64,000 bases of DNA from Bifidobacterium sp. ESL0732 (GCF_029395535.1 NZ_CP113920.1:2323642-2387641); one strand, 5' to 3'. Shown: positions 34,996 through 45,286, counted from the stretch's first letter. Numbers and translations are program-made. Notes: generated by a model not told the origin, from the sequence alone.

Positions 34996-35697
34996 ATGAG
35001 CGTTTTTGATCGTTTTGAGAAAAGCGTTGAGGGAGCCGTGAACGGTGTCTTCTCGAAGTTCGGCTCGAAAGACCTTCAGCCGGTTGACCTCTCCAGCGCT
35101 CTCGAACGCGAGATCGACGCCGAGGCCATGCCAGTCGGGCGCGACCGCACCGTCGCCCCGAACGAATACCGCTTCAAGCTGAGCACACCCGATTTCGACC
35201 GCATCGAACAGTGGGGCAGCGAGACGCTTGCCAACGAGCTTGCCGACAATCTCACGCAATACGCCAAAAGCCAGCACTACGCTTTTGTCGGCCCTGTCGT
35301 CGTTATTTTTGAAGAAGACCTCGATCTGAGCAAGGGCAACTTCAAGCTCACTTCGGAGTCCGTGCAGGGCAACGCCGTTCCGGTGACCACCGAGAACCAG
35401 TCGCAAGACAGCCCGATGCTCGAGATCAACGGCAACCAATACCTGCTGACCAAAGAGAAGACCATCGTCGGCCGCGGCTCGGGCTGCGACATCGTCATCG
35501 ACGATCCGGGAATCTCGCGCAACCACCTCGAGATCGACATCACCCCGAACGGCACCATCGCCCGCGATTTGGGTTCCACCAACGGAACCTACGTGGAAGG
35601 GCACCAGGTGCCGGCCGCAACCTTGCTCGACGGCAACACCATCACCATCGGCCACACCCGTATCCTCTATTGGGCTTCTCAGCAGGATCAGGAATAA
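34996..35697 (+). CDS. fhaA: FhaA: DUF3662 and FHA-domain protein
   Basis: The protein is 233 residues. The N-terminal DUF3662 domain (SVFDRFEKSVEGAVNGVFSK) is followed by a flexible linker and a C-terminal forkhead-associated domain with GRGSGCDIVIDD, ISRNHLEI and GSTNGTYVEG, the phosphothreonine-binding residues. In actinobacteria FhaA is a PknA/PknB substrate tied to peptidoglycan synthesis. The start is the ATG at 34996, with AAAGGGG upstream; a GTG at 34972 would overlap that site. First gene of the seven-gene operon. Confidence 0.92.
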   Translation: MSVFDRFEKSVEGAVNGVFSKFGSKDLQPVDLSSALEREIDAEAMPVGRDRTVAPNEYRFKLSTPDFDRIEQWGSETLANELADNLTQYAKSQHYAFVGPVVVIFEEDLDLSKGNFKLTSESVQGNAVPVTTENQSQDSPMLEINGNQYLLTKEKTIVGRGSGCDIVIDDPGISRNHLEIDITPNGTIARDLGSTNGTYVEGHQVPAATLLDGNTITIGHTRILYWASQQDQE

Positions 35698-35722
35698 CGG
35701 CCAGACCCCAGGTACATCCTCT

Positions 35723-36286
35723 ATGATCACAGAACTTACCTTTGCGATTCTCAAGTATGGCTTCCTCGCCCTGCTTTGGGTTTTCGTATGGCTTGCAGTC
35801 CGTTCGCTGAAACGCGACGTCGAGACGCTGAGTCCGCACAAATCGTGGTCGCACCGCAAAAGTGCCCGCCGCGCGCGCAAGGCAGCCGAATCCAACCCCA
35901 TGCCGGCTATGGCCAATGCCCCTGTGGCCACGTCGCACCGCGGAAACCCTGGCATGCAGATGGGCAATGCAGGCAGGTCTGGCGTCAATGCCAAGCCCAC
36001 GCTTCTGACCATTATCGACGGGCCGCTTGCCGGTTCGTCCGTTCCGTTGAGCAACGGCACCATCACCCTTGGCCGTTCCAGCTCCAACACCGTAGTCTTG
36101 GATGATGAGTTCGTTTCCTCCCAGCACGCCCGCGTATACGCTGACCCTGCCTCCGGCTCGTGGGCCATTGAAGACCTCGGCAGCACGAACGGCACCATCG
36201 TCAATCACCGCCGCATCACTTCGCCAGTGATCCTGCCGGCGCGCGTTCCCGTGCGCATCGGCGCCACAACGTTCGAATTGAGGTGA
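35723..36286 (+). CDS. fhaB: FhaB/FipA: membrane-anchored FHA-domain protein
   Basis: The 187-residue protein has one N-terminal membrane helix (FAILKYGFLALLWVFVWLAV), a basic linker, and a C-terminal FHA domain (TLGRSSSNTVVLDDEFVSSQ, HARVY, DLGSTNGTIVNH). The equivalent in mycobacteria (FipA) binds phosphorylated FtsZ and other division proteins. It sits 25 nt after fhaA and 7 nt before pstP. Confidence 0.92.
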   Translation: MITELTFAILKYGFLALLWVFVWLAVRSLKRDVETLSPHKSWSHRKSARRARKAAESNPMPAMANAPVATSHRGNPGMQMGNAGRSGVNAKPTLLTIIDGPLAGSSVPLSNGTITLGRSSSNTVVLDDEFVSSQHARVYADPASGSWAIEDLGSTNGTIVNHRRITSPVILPARVPVRIGATTFELR

Positions 36287-36293
36287 CCGCCTT

Positions 36294-38399
36294 ATGCCAG
36301 ATACCTCAAAGCCTTCTAATTCCTCGGTACAGCAACACTCAATAGAACATCCTTCAGCCGAGGATTCTTCAATCAATAAGGATAATTCTGATCCCACAAT
36401 GCCGCCTTCGATTCCCGTGACCCTCGCGGGCGAAAGCGACGAGCCCAAGGGAACCAACGAAAGCGACGGTGCCGCCAAAAGCACCGGTAATGCCGAAGCC
36501 GTACCGAATACACAACGCATCGCCATCGACACCGAAGGTAATACAGGCAAGATGGCCCCAGTCGCACGGGCCGCCCACGGCCATGCTGGCGCATCCAACA
36601 GCCATCAGCTTTTCCTTTATTCCACCACGGTTTCCGACGTGGGCACCGTACGTAGCAACAACCAGGATTCGTCGTTCGCCGGCGAACGCCTTATCGCCAT
36701 CTGCGACGGCATGGGCGGGCACGCAGGCGGCGACACCGCCTCCACCATCGCCATTCGTTCCTTGGCCCATATCGAGCAAAGCAACGCTAAAAGCGACGTG
36801 GCCTCCATCGCCTCGATGATGGAAACCAGCGTGATGGCCGCGCACGACGCCATCGTCGGTAAAGCCAAGCGCGAGCGCGGGTTGGCCGGTATGGGTACCA
36901 CGGTCACCGCGGTCGCCCTCGTTTCTGGCCACTGGGTCATCACCCACATCGGCGATTCGCGCGCCTACCTCCTGCGCGACGGCAAAATCCGCCGCATGAC
37001 GCAAGACCATAGCTACGTTCAACATTTGATTGACACCGGACGTATTACAGAGGCCGAAGCCCGCAACCACCCACAACGCAATGTGGTGATGCGCGTGCTC
37101 GGCGATTTCGACATCGATCCACACCCTGATATCGCGGTATTTCGAGCCTTGCCAGGCGACCGCTGGCTGCTGTGCTCCGACGGTCTTTCCGGCGTACTGG
37201 AAGATGACACACTTGAGCAAATGCTGGTCACAGTTTCCGATGAAGAGGAATGCGCCCAGCAGTTGGTCGCCATGGCGCTGAAAGCCGGCAGCACCGACAA
37301 CGTGACGGCAGTCATCGCCGACGCTACGCTTGCGCTCGATGCCGATTCCTTCGACTTGCCCCACCAGACCCCACTGATTGGTGGCGCTGCGAGCTCGAAT
37401 CTCGAAGCCATCGCCGACATCATCAAGGAGCCGGTCGCGTCTTCGCCTATGTTGCGATTGGGCAAGCAATCCCCCGCGCAACGTGCCGCGGCCCTCACTC
37501 ACGGAGGGTATGGCGAGGACGACGACGAAAACGACGGAGGCCAGTATCCTCCCGATGCCGAAAATCCTGTTTCTCCCGATACAAACGAGGCTAATGGCGA
37601 CGAAGCTTCCGCCACAGGCGGCCAGAAAAATCATCATCACAGGATCGGGCATCCCGACAACGCCGCGCAAGCAGACACCGAAGACGATGGCGATACCGGC
37701 AATATCATCCACGTCGCCCAGCCCTCGGCAGTGCGTGACGAGAACGACGACAAAGCCAATATGGACACCGGCGAAATCCCCGTGGTCAAGAAAAAGGACG
37801 GTCGCGTTTCCGCCGATCCCAACGACCCAGAGGTCGCCCGTGCCATCCGTCGCGAACACCAGCGCCGCCGCAAGGAAGAACGCCGCAAGCACAATAGGGC
37901 CCGTACGGCAATCATTCTCGCGTTCGTGATCGCACTGTGTGCTTTGCTCGGCGTAGGATTCGGCGCATACCGCTGGAGCCAGAGTAAGTATTACGTAGGA
38001 ACAAGCGACGACACAGTCGCCATTTACCAAGGCGTCAACACCAATCTGTTCAGCCTGCCCCTTTCGCACAAAGTCGAATCCACCGATATCGAACTGGCGA
38101 ACCTGCCTCAATCATGGAACGACGCGTTGAATGAAGGCATCGCCGTTGACTCGCTTGAAGAGGCGAAAAGCCACGTCACCATGATCAGGAAAGAGGCCAA
38201 AACTCTCCAGACCTCGAAGAAAAAGAACCCACCGTTGCCATGGGAACCCGTAGCCCCAGTCATGGTTCGCCCCAATAGCGACAAGCCGGATGATGCCGAC
38301 ACCGAAGCCGTGCAACCGGTAGATGTCTCCACAACCGTAGATGGCGCTTCGTTAGCGGCGATACCTACAACCGCCAGCGCAGAGGCGGCGAGCGCATGA
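36294..38399 (+). CDS. pstP: PstP-like Ser/Thr protein phosphatase (PP2C)
   Basis: The 701-residue protein reverses PknA/PknB phosphorylation. About 105 low-complexity residues precede the PP2C domain, which shows SDVGTVRSNNQDSSF, ICDGMGGHAGGDTAS (metal-binding Asp and Gly), HIGDSRAYLLRDGKI, WLLCSDGLSG and KAGSTDNVTAV. After an acidic linker comes one transmembrane helix (about 538-560, AIILAFVIALCALLGVGFGA) and an ectodomain of about 140 residues. The unusual parts are the long N-terminal extension and linker. The stop overlaps rodA by ATGA. Confidence 0.92.
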   Translation: MPDTSKPSNSSVQQHSIEHPSAEDSSINKDNSDPTMPPSIPVTLAGESDEPKGTNESDGAAKSTGNAEAVPNTQRIAIDTEGNTGKMAPVARAAHGHAGASNSHQLFLYSTTVSDVGTVRSNNQDSSFAGERLIAICDGMGGHAGGDTASTIAIRSLAHIEQSNAKSDVASIASMMETSVMAAHDAIVGKAKRERGLAGMGTTVTAVALVSGHWVITHIGDSRAYLLRDGKIRRMTQDHSYVQHLIDTGRITEAEARNHPQRNVVMRVLGDFDIDPHPDIAVFRALPGDRWLLCSDGLSGVLEDDTLEQMLVTVSDEEECAQQLVAMALKAGSTDNVTAVIADATLALDADSFDLPHQTPLIGGAASSNLEAIADIIKEPVASSPMLRLGKQSPAQRAAALTHGGYGEDDDENDGGQYPPDAENPVSPDTNEANGDEASATGGQKNHHHRIGHPDNAAQADTEDDGDTGNIIHVAQPSAVRDENDDKANMDTGEIPVVKKKDGRVSADPNDPEVARAIRREHQRRRKEERRKHNRARTAIILAFVIALCALLGVGFGAYRWSQSKYYVGTSDDTVAIYQGVNTNLFSLPLSHKVESTDIELANLPQSWNDALNEGIAVDSLEEAKSHVTMIRKEAKTLQTSKKKNPPLPWEPVAPVMVRPNSDKPDDADTEAVQPVDVSTTVDGASLAAIPTTASAEAASA

Positions 38400-39907
38400 T
38401 CGCCACCCGCTTCCGTCAAATCGGCCTGCTGCTGTTCGCCATCGCGATCAGCGGCATCGCCTTTTTCCAGCTCTTCGCACGCGTCTATAACGGTTTCCCT
38501 GCCAACCTGGTCACTGCCCTTGTAGCAGTCACGGTGCTGTTCATCGTACTTTGGGCGCTGCTGCTGAAATTCCAGCCCTACGCAAGCCAGCAAATCCTGC
38601 CGTGCGTGCTGCTACTGACGGCTATCGGCACGATGATGATCGCCCGCATCGATTACACGAAAAACACCACCGTGGCCTACCGCCAGCTGATCTGGGTGTG
38701 CGTCGCACTGGTGCTGACATGCATTTTCATTATCGCGCTGCGCGATTACCGCGTATTACGTCGCTTTTCATATGTGAGCATGATCGTTGGCCTGGTATTG
38801 TTGCTCTCCCCTATGATTCCGGGTCTCGGCAAGGAAATCGGCGGCGCTCGCATCTGGATCGGCTTCGGCTCGCACACCTTGCAACCTGGCGAGTTCGCGA
38901 AGCTTTTCCTCGCTTTCTTCTTCGCAGCCTATCTTTTCAACCATCGCGACCAGTTGGCCGTCGGCGGTAAGAAAGTGGTCGGCCTGCAGCTTCCCCGCAT
39001 GCGTGACATGGGCCCGCTGATTCTGGTGTGGTTCGCCTCCATCGGGGTGTTGGTGGTCCAGCACGATCTCGGTACCTCGCTGATGTTCTTCGCCATGTTC
39101 GTCTCGATGCTTTACGTGGCAACCGGACGCGGCAGCTGGCTTATCATCGGCGGCATCGCGTTCGTCGTCGCGGCTGTGTTTTCGGTCAAGTTCTTCGCAC
39201 ACGTCGGCTATCGTGTCGACGGCTGGTTGCATCCCTTCGACACCGCGGTTTACAACCGCAAGTACGGCAGCTCCTACCAGTTGGTCACGGGCATCTTCGG
39301 CCTTGCCTCTGGAGGTCTCCTCGGCACTGGTATCGGACAAGGGCACCCCGGACTCACCCCGCTCGGCAATTCCGATTTCATTTATTCTTCTCTCGGTGAG
39401 GAACTTGGCCTGACCGGTTTGATGGCGATTCTGATGCTCTATCTGATCATCATCACCTCCGGCCTGCTCACGGCCATGAAAATCAAGGACGGTTTCGGCA
39501 AGCTTCTCGCTTCCGGACTCGTTTTCACCATGGCTTTCCAGGTATTCACCGTGGTCGGCGGCCTCACGCTGGTCATTCCGATGACGGGTCTGACGCTGCC
39601 ATATATGGCTGCCGGCGGTTCGTCACTGGTTGCGAACTATATTCTTGCGGCTCTTCTCATCGTGATTTCCAACGAGGCCAACAAGCCGGAACCCGAGAGC
39701 GAACTTTCCAACACCATGCAGTACGAGGCGATGGAGGCGCTCAACGAGCGCAGCGCACAGAAAAAACGCAACGAAGCCAGACATTCACATTCACGCTCGC
39801 GTTCGGACGAAGACGAACCCTCGACTTCGAGCTTCCCCGTGGCAATGTCCCCGTCATCCTCACCGCGTTCCGCCGCATCGGATCCCCAGGCAGGAGGCAA
39901 ACGATGA
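38396..39907 (+). CDS. rodA: RodA/FtsW-family peptidoglycan polymerase
   Basis: A 503-residue polytopic SEDS protein with about ten helices. Conserved segments include GLGKEIGGARIWIGFGSHTLQPGE split by the key Arg, VLVVQHDLGTSLMFF (catalytic region of loop 4) and DFIYSSLGEELGLTG. SEDS proteins polymerise lipid II together with a class B PBP, encoded next. The last 75 residues are a Ser/Arg-rich cytoplasmic tail. ATGA overlaps at both ends indicate coupled translation. Confidence 0.94.
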   Translation: MIATRFRQIGLLLFAIAISGIAFFQLFARVYNGFPANLVTALVAVTVLFIVLWALLLKFQPYASQQILPCVLLLTAIGTMMIARIDYTKNTTVAYRQLIWVCVALVLTCIFIIALRDYRVLRRFSYVSMIVGLVLLLSPMIPGLGKEIGGARIWIGFGSHTLQPGEFAKLFLAFFFAAYLFNHRDQLAVGGKKVVGLQLPRMRDMGPLILVWFASIGVLVVQHDLGTSLMFFAMFVSMLYVATGRGSWLIIGGIAFVVAAVFSVKFFAHVGYRVDGWLHPFDTAVYNRKYGSSYQLVTGIFGLASGGLLGTGIGQGHPGLTPLGNSDFIYSSLGEELGLTGLMAILMLYLIIITSGLLTAMKIKDGFGKLLASGLVFTMAFQVFTVVGGLTLVIPMTGLTLPYMAAGGSSLVANYILAALLIVISNEANKPEPESELSNTMQYEAMEALNERSAQKKRNEARHSHSRSRSDEDEPSTSSFPVAMSPSSSPRSAASDPQAGGKR

Positions 39908-41373
39908 ACAAATACCTTCGCCAGCTTTTCACCGCCGTCGTCGTCCTCTTCACGATTTTGGGGCTTTCGAGCACCATGATCACGGCCGTCCGCGCCAACA
40001 AGCTCAACAACGATCCGCGTAACCAGCGCGGACTCTACCACGAATTCAATGCTCCCCGAGGATCGATACTCGCTTCTGATGGCACCGTCATGGCCAAATC
40101 CGACCCGGTCAACGATCCGTTCGACTACCAACGCTCGTATTCCAACGGTCCACTCTACGCGCCCGTGACCGGCTATTTCTCCATCAGCCAGCGTGCCGAC
40201 CGCGGCATCGAGGATTCCCGCAACAGGCTCCTGACCGGCGAATCCAACCAGCTTTTCTGGCAGCAATTCAAGTCGCTCTTCACCGGCTCGGCCAACAAGG
40301 GCGCCTCCATCGAGACCTCCATCGATCCCAAACTCCAGACCACCGCCTATGAGCAACTGGACGGCAAAAGCGGGTCCGCGGTAGCACTTGACCCCAAGAC
40401 CAACCGCATTCTGGCGATGGTTTCAACGCCGAGTTACGACCCGAATGTGCTCGCCAGCCACGACACGACGAAAGTCAACCAGGATTATGCGCGTCTCACC
40501 AGCGACGATTCGAATCCGATGCTCAACCGCGCGATTTCCGAACTCTACCCACCGGGATCCAGCTTCAAGACGGTCGTTGCCACCGCAGCGTTGGAAAGCG
40601 GCAAATACCAAACGAATTCCGAGATTCCGGCGGGCGCAAGCTATACATTGCCCAATACCAATACACAGCTGACCAACGCCACGATTTCGGGAAACGGCGG
40701 CGCAGAAGGCAAGCTGTCGCTGGAAGACGCCTTCGCATATTCTTCCAATACCGCATTCGCCCAGCTTGGCGGCGCGGTCGGCGCCCAGGCCATCTCTGAC
40801 ACAGCCAAGAAGTTCGGCTTCGATTCCTCCATCCCCATAGACGGGTCCAATTCCACAGGCGATCCCATGCAGGCCATTGCTTCGAAATTCCCCGAAAATC
40901 CGGCCCCAGACCGCCTCGCGCTGGCCTCAATCGGGCAGGGCGATACCCAAGAGACCCCGTTGCAGAACGCGATGATCGCCTCGGCCGTCGCCAACGGCGG
41001 GACGCTGATGCGCCCGACACTAGTCGACCGCGTACGTTCCAGCGACCTCACCGTGATTTCGCAAACCACCCCGAGTGTGATGAGCCAGCCGATGAGCAAG
41101 GATACAGCGAACAAACTAACCGAGATGATGAAGGCCGTCATCACGAAAGAAGACCCCAATCTCGCGATTCCCGGAGTCTCCGTCGCCGCGAAAACCGGTA
41201 CTGCGCAGATCGGCGTGGGCAACCAGGCCAACGACGGCTGGATCATCGGCTTCGCGCCCGCCGACGACCCGAAAATCGCGGTCGCCGTGGTCGTTCATAA
41301 TACAGATATGGCCGGCGGCGACATAGCAGGACCAATCATGAAGGCGATAATGAGGGAGGCACTGGGCAAATGA
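39904..41373 (+). CDS. pbpA: PbpA: class B penicillin-binding protein
   Basis: The 489-residue transpeptidase has an N-terminal signal anchor (FTAVVVLFTILGLSSTMIT), a pedestal domain beginning EFNAPRGSILASDGTVMAKS, and the transpeptidase domain with PPGSSFKTV (Ser219-x-x-Lys222), SSNTAF and AAKTGTAQ. It forms cross-links in concert with RodA. The coupling by ATGA to rodA and pknA is as in other actinobacteria. Confidence 0.94.
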   Translation: MNKYLRQLFTAVVVLFTILGLSSTMITAVRANKLNNDPRNQRGLYHEFNAPRGSILASDGTVMAKSDPVNDPFDYQRSYSNGPLYAPVTGYFSISQRADRGIEDSRNRLLTGESNQLFWQQFKSLFTGSANKGASIETSIDPKLQTTAYEQLDGKSGSAVALDPKTNRILAMVSTPSYDPNVLASHDTTKVNQDYARLTSDDSNPMLNRAISELYPPGSSFKTVVATAALESGKYQTNSEIPAGASYTLPNTNTQLTNATISGNGGAEGKLSLEDAFAYSSNTAFAQLGGAVGAQAISDTAKKFGFDSSIPIDGSNSTGDPMQAIASKFPENPAPDRLALASIGQGDTQETPLQNAMIASAVANGGTLMRPTLVDRVRSSDLTVISQTTPSVMSQPMSKDTANKLTEMMKAVITKEDPNLAIPGVSVAAKTGTAQIGVGNQANDGWIIGFAPADDPKIAVAVVVHNTDMAGGDIAGPIMKAIMREALGK

Positions 41374-42977
41374 AGCTCGTTGAAGGTCAACTAATTCACA
41401 ACCGGTACCGCCTCGATCGCCGGCTCGCACAAGGCGGGATGGGCGAAGTCTGGAAAGGCTACGACATCCAGCTAAATCGCGTGGTCGCCATCAAAGCGTT
41501 GCGCGGGGACCTCACCGACGTGGAGGCCAAGCGGCGCAGGCTGCGCATCGAAGCGCATAATTCCGCCGATTTGGCCCATCCGAATATCGCGGCGCTTTTC
41601 GATTATTATGAGCACGACGGCATCGGCTTCTTGATTATGGAGTACGTCGACAGCGATTCGCTGGCCGATCTGTACCGTGAAAAAGGCGCGATGGACCCGC
41701 TCGAGCTGCTGCCGATTCTGGTGCAGGTCGCGCGCGGGCTTTACGTCGCACACTCTCATGGTGTAATACATCGTGATGTGAAGCCCGCCAATATCATGGT
41801 TTCCAAAGACGGCGAGGTCAAGATCACCGATTTTGGCGTCTCCTATTCCACCAACCAGGCACAGATCACGCAGGACGGCATGGTCGTCGGTACCGCGCAA
41901 TACATTTCGCCGGAGCAGGCACAGGGAAAGAAGGCGACGCCGCAGTCCGACATCTATTCGCTGGGCGTGGTGGCCTACGAAGGACTGTGCGGGCACCGTC
42001 CGTTTACCGGGGCCACGCCGGTCGACATTGCGGCCGCGCATGTAAACGACGCCGTGCCTCCACTGCCGGACACCGTCGACGTGCAGCTGGCACAGTTCGT
42101 GATGTCGATGCTCGCCAAAGATCCACGCGACCGGCCGAAGGATGCGCTGGTCGTCTCCCGCACGCTTTCGCATATCGAGCGTCGGCTTTTCGATCAGGAA
42201 GCGTCGTTTAGCGAGACCACGATGGTCTCTCGCGACGGCCGTATCGCGCGCCGCGTGGTCAGCGCCCCTTATTCTTCCGACGGTTCGGTGTCAGGAAGCC
42301 CTGCCGTCTCACCGAACCGCAAAGCATTCAGCGCGACCACGGCCGCAGCCCCAGCCTCAGATAATGCCAACGAAGGCCATGCCGCTGGAAACACTCTCAG
42401 CGACATTATTGCCAATACCGAAATCGATGACAACACTCTGGGCAGCGAAACCCGCAATGTCATCATCAATGGCGATGCAGATGCCGACAAAAACGGCAAA
42501 GCCGCGAGCCACCGGGCCGATACCCAGACCGACGATGTGGACAAAATCGCTACAGGCGACGAGACCGAAACCAAGGCGGAAGCCGAGCCTGACATCAATA
42601 ATGAATTTTCTCCAGCCGCTCAGAGTGCAATACAAACGATGACACAGACGTTGCGAGCTATCACAGACTATAAGATTCCCGCGATTCGGACTGACGGCAG
42701 CCAATCCGTCGACGACAAGCCACCTCAATCGCCTTCGCAAACCGAGACTGAGTCCAAGACCGAAGGCAAAGAAGCGAGCGCAGGCGCAAGCGACGCATCG
42801 GCTTCCTCACCTATAACTTCAAACATCAATCCAACGAACCTGGACGACGGAACCGAAACAACACCCGACGTCACTGATTCGTCACAGTCCTCTTCAGCCG
42901 CTGCCGAAACCAACGTTCCGGTCACCGAAGTCAACGACCAGGCAGCGAACACTGAAAACCGGAAGGAGCAGCAATGA
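41370..42977 (+). CDS. pknA: PknA-like Ser/Thr protein kinase with a long acidic tail
   Basis: The 535-residue protein has a kinase domain in residues 1-275: LAQGGMGEVWKGYD (P-loop), VVAIKALRG, HRDVKPANIMVS (catalytic loop), ITDFGVSYS and YISPEQAQG. The remaining 260 residues are Asp/Glu/Asn/Thr/Ser-rich and I see no transmembrane helix, unlike mycobacterial PknA; the protein may be cytosolic or lose its anchor. It probably acts with PknB, whose gene it overlaps by four bases. Confidence 0.92.
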   Translation: MKLVEGQLIHNRYRLDRRLAQGGMGEVWKGYDIQLNRVVAIKALRGDLTDVEAKRRRLRIEAHNSADLAHPNIAALFDYYEHDGIGFLIMEYVDSDSLADLYREKGAMDPLELLPILVQVARGLYVAHSHGVIHRDVKPANIMVSKDGEVKITDFGVSYSTNQAQITQDGMVVGTAQYISPEQAQGKKATPQSDIYSLGVVAYEGLCGHRPFTGATPVDIAAAHVNDAVPPLPDTVDVQLAQFVMSMLAKDPRDRPKDALVVSRTLSHIERRLFDQEASFSETTMVSRDGRIARRVVSAPYSSDGSVSGSPAVSPNRKAFSATTAAAPASDNANEGHAAGNTLSDIIANTEIDDNTLGSETRNVIINGDADADKNGKAASHRADTQTDDVDKIATGDETETKAEAEPDINNEFSPAAQSAIQTMTQTLRAITDYKIPAIRTDGSQSVDDKPPQSPSQTETESKTEGKEASAGASDASASSPITSNINPTNLDDGTETTPDVTDSSQSSSAAAETNVPVTEVNDQAANTENRKEQQ

Positions 42978-45043
42978 GCACCAATATGCCAACATCACTG
43001 GCAGATGGACGTTATCAGCTGGGTCAACTGATCGGACGCGGCGGCATGGCCGAGGTCCACATCGCCCAAGACACCCGTCTGGGGCGCGTTGTCGCAGTGA
43101 AAATCATGCGTTCCGACCTTGCCAACGACGACATTTTCCTCAAGCGGTTCGCCCGCGAGGCGCATTCCGTCGCGCAAATGAACAATGTCAACATCGTCAA
43201 CATCTACGATTCCGGCGAAGAGACCATCACCACCGAAGACGGCAACACTGAGCGCGTGCCGTACATCGTCATGGAGTACGTCAAGGGCCAAACCCTGCGC
43301 GACATCATCAAAGCAAACGGCCCGCTGAGCCAGCGTGACGCCGAACAGGTGATGTTGGGCGTTTTGAACGCGCTTGATTACTCGCATCGAATGGGAATTA
43401 TCCACCGCGATATCAAGCCCGGCAACATCATGATTAGCGAGCAGGGCATGGTCAAGGTCATGGACTTCGGCATTGCCCGTGCACTCGATGATTCCGTAGC
43501 CACAATGACGCAATCGCAAGGTGTGGTCGGCACTGCGCAATACCTCTCCCCGGAACAGGCCCGCGGCGAGACCGTCGACATGCGTTCCGACCTCTATTCA
43601 GCCGGCTGCGTGCTCTACGAAATGCTCACCGGACGTGCGCCCTTCACAGGCGATTCGGCCGTGGCCATCGCCTACCAGCATGTTTCGGAAGTCGCCACCC
43701 CGCCCAGCGCCATCGTTCCAGGCCTGCCCAAGATGTGGGACCAGATCTGCGCGAAGGCCATGGCCAAGGATCGGCAGAACCGTTACGCGACGGCCGCCGA
43801 GTTCCGCAATGATATCCTCACTTACATGAACGGCGGTATTCCGGTTGCAGCCGCGTTCAACCCGTTGACCGACCTCGCCAACATGAAGGAACGCAAACAG
43901 GCCGAACAGACCGCTGCCACCGAAGCGATGAACCCTGTCGAGACCACGGCAACGCAGGCCTTCGACCCGCTGACCGGCACTTACGGCAATACAGCGGCCA
44001 CACAGCTGGCTCCGAGCACCGGCACCGCGCTCAAGTCGCGTGCGGAGAAAGCTGCGGAGCAGAAGGCGAAAAAGAAAAAGAAGATTATCATCGGCTCGGT
44101 GATTGGAGCCGTTGTCGCCATTCTTGCCATCGTGGGCATCGTCTACGGCGTCACCCACATGAAGAAGCCGGAAATGGTCACCGTTCCGACCTTCAATTCC
44201 ACCACCACCCAAGCACGCGCCGAGGAACAGCTCAACCAAGTTGGACTGAAGATGAAGGTGGAACAAGACACGGATTCAAATGAGCCCAAGGGCACATTCA
44301 CCAAGCAGAGCCCTTCCGGCAATGCCAAGGCCCCCAAGGGTTCAACCGTCAAGGTCTGGTTCTCCGCCGGACCGCAGGCAGGCCAAGTGCCCGATGTTAA
44401 GGGCAAATCGGTGGAGGACGCCAAGGCCATCTTGAAGAAGGCCGGGTTCAAGGTATCCCCGGCCACGCAGACCGAAGACAGCCCGGACGTGGCGCAAGGC
44501 ATGGTCACACGCACTGACCCGGCAGGCGGCTCTGCTACGGACAAGGGCACGTCGTTGATGCTCTACGTCTCCTCCGGCATGGCCAAGGTTCCCGACGTCA
44601 CCGGTCAGCAGCAGGATCAGGCGCTGAACCAGCTCAAGGCGTTCACCGTCGTCGTGCAGCAGGAGGCTTCCGACACCGTGAACCAGGGTCTTGTCACGCG
44701 AACTGACCCAGCGGCCGGCTCCAGCCTCGCACAGAAGGGCAACATCACCGTCTACGTCTCCTCCGGCAAGCCGAAAGTGTCAGTACCCGACGTTGGCATT
44801 GGCAACAAGCCAACTGTCGCCCAAGTCAGGGAACAGCTCAAGGCTGCCGGATTCAACGTCAATCCCGCCACCGGCAGCGATGATCTTACAGTCATCGGCA
44901 TCTCTCCAACAGCAGGAACGCAGGCCAGTAAGGGCGACACCATCACCCTGAGCACGCAAGCCCCGGCCCCGACTACCGGCACCAACAACGGTTCCAGCGG
45001 CGGCAGCGCTTCCGGCGGCCAAACCAGCGGCAACGGAAGATAA
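42974..45043 (+). CDS. pknB: PknB: receptor Ser/Thr kinase with PASTA domains
   Basis: The 689-residue receptor kinase has an N-terminal kinase domain (LIGRGGMAEVHIAQD, IIHRDIKPGNIMIS, VMDFGIARAL, YLSPEQARG), a juxtamembrane basic patch, one helix at about 372-394 (IIIGSVIGAVVAILAIVGIV), and four PASTA repeats (for example QVPDVKGKSVEDAKAILKKA, AKVPDVTGQQQDQALNQLKA) that bind muropeptides or lipid II. It ends in a Gly/Ser-rich tail. It senses wall state and phosphorylates FhaA, FhaB and wall enzymes. Last gene of the operon, followed by two strong terminators. Confidence 0.95.
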   Translation: MSTNMPTSLADGRYQLGQLIGRGGMAEVHIAQDTRLGRVVAVKIMRSDLANDDIFLKRFAREAHSVAQMNNVNIVNIYDSGEETITTEDGNTERVPYIVMEYVKGQTLRDIIKANGPLSQRDAEQVMLGVLNALDYSHRMGIIHRDIKPGNIMISEQGMVKVMDFGIARALDDSVATMTQSQGVVGTAQYLSPEQARGETVDMRSDLYSAGCVLYEMLTGRAPFTGDSAVAIAYQHVSEVATPPSAIVPGLPKMWDQICAKAMAKDRQNRYATAAEFRNDILTYMNGGIPVAAAFNPLTDLANMKERKQAEQTAATEAMNPVETTATQAFDPLTGTYGNTAATQLAPSTGTALKSRAEKAAEQKAKKKKKIIIGSVIGAVVAILAIVGIVYGVTHMKKPEMVTVPTFNSTTTQARAEEQLNQVGLKMKVEQDTDSNEPKGTFTKQSPSGNAKAPKGSTVKVWFSAGPQAGQVPDVKGKSVEDAKAILKKAGFKVSPATQTEDSPDVAQGMVTRTDPAGGSATDKGTSLMLYVSSGMAKVPDVTGQQQDQALNQLKAFTVVVQQEASDTVNQGLVTRTDPAAGSSLAQKGNITVYVSSGKPKVSVPDVGIGNKPTVAQVREQLKAAGFNVNPATGSDDLTVIGISPTAGTQASKGDTITLSTQAPAPTTGTNNGSSGGSASGGQTSGNGR

Positions 45044-45083
45044 CTTTCGACAAGGTTCGATAATTCACTTTCCACCGAACCTG

Positions 45084-45138
45084 AATGCTATGCGGGCTCT
45101 GAATCTATTCAAATGGAATTCAGAGCCCGCATAGCATT
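45084..45138. terminator. 21-bp perfect hairpin after pknB
   Basis: Positions 45084-45104 are perfectly complementary to 45118-45138, with a 13-nt loop. The core is GCTATGCGGGCTCTGAAT. The run of Ts is weak, but the stem is unusually long and lies 41 nt past the pknB stop. Confidence 0.8.
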
Positions 45139-45286
45139 TAAGACGTCCCGTCAAACAAATAGCAGCGTCGCTCTTTTAAGACACCCTACAAGCCGAGACA
45201 ATTAGAGAGGCTACCAACCGTTCATTTGGGAAATAGGCCAAGGTGACGTACAAACCACAAAGGGGGCGTTAACTTATCACGAAACA

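Noticed and set aside
36369..38111. A 580-codon open frame on the minus strand opposite pstP
   Set aside because: It mirrors pstP in the antisense frame typical of GC-rich coding DNA; its translation has no family motif, while pstP has all PP2C motifs.
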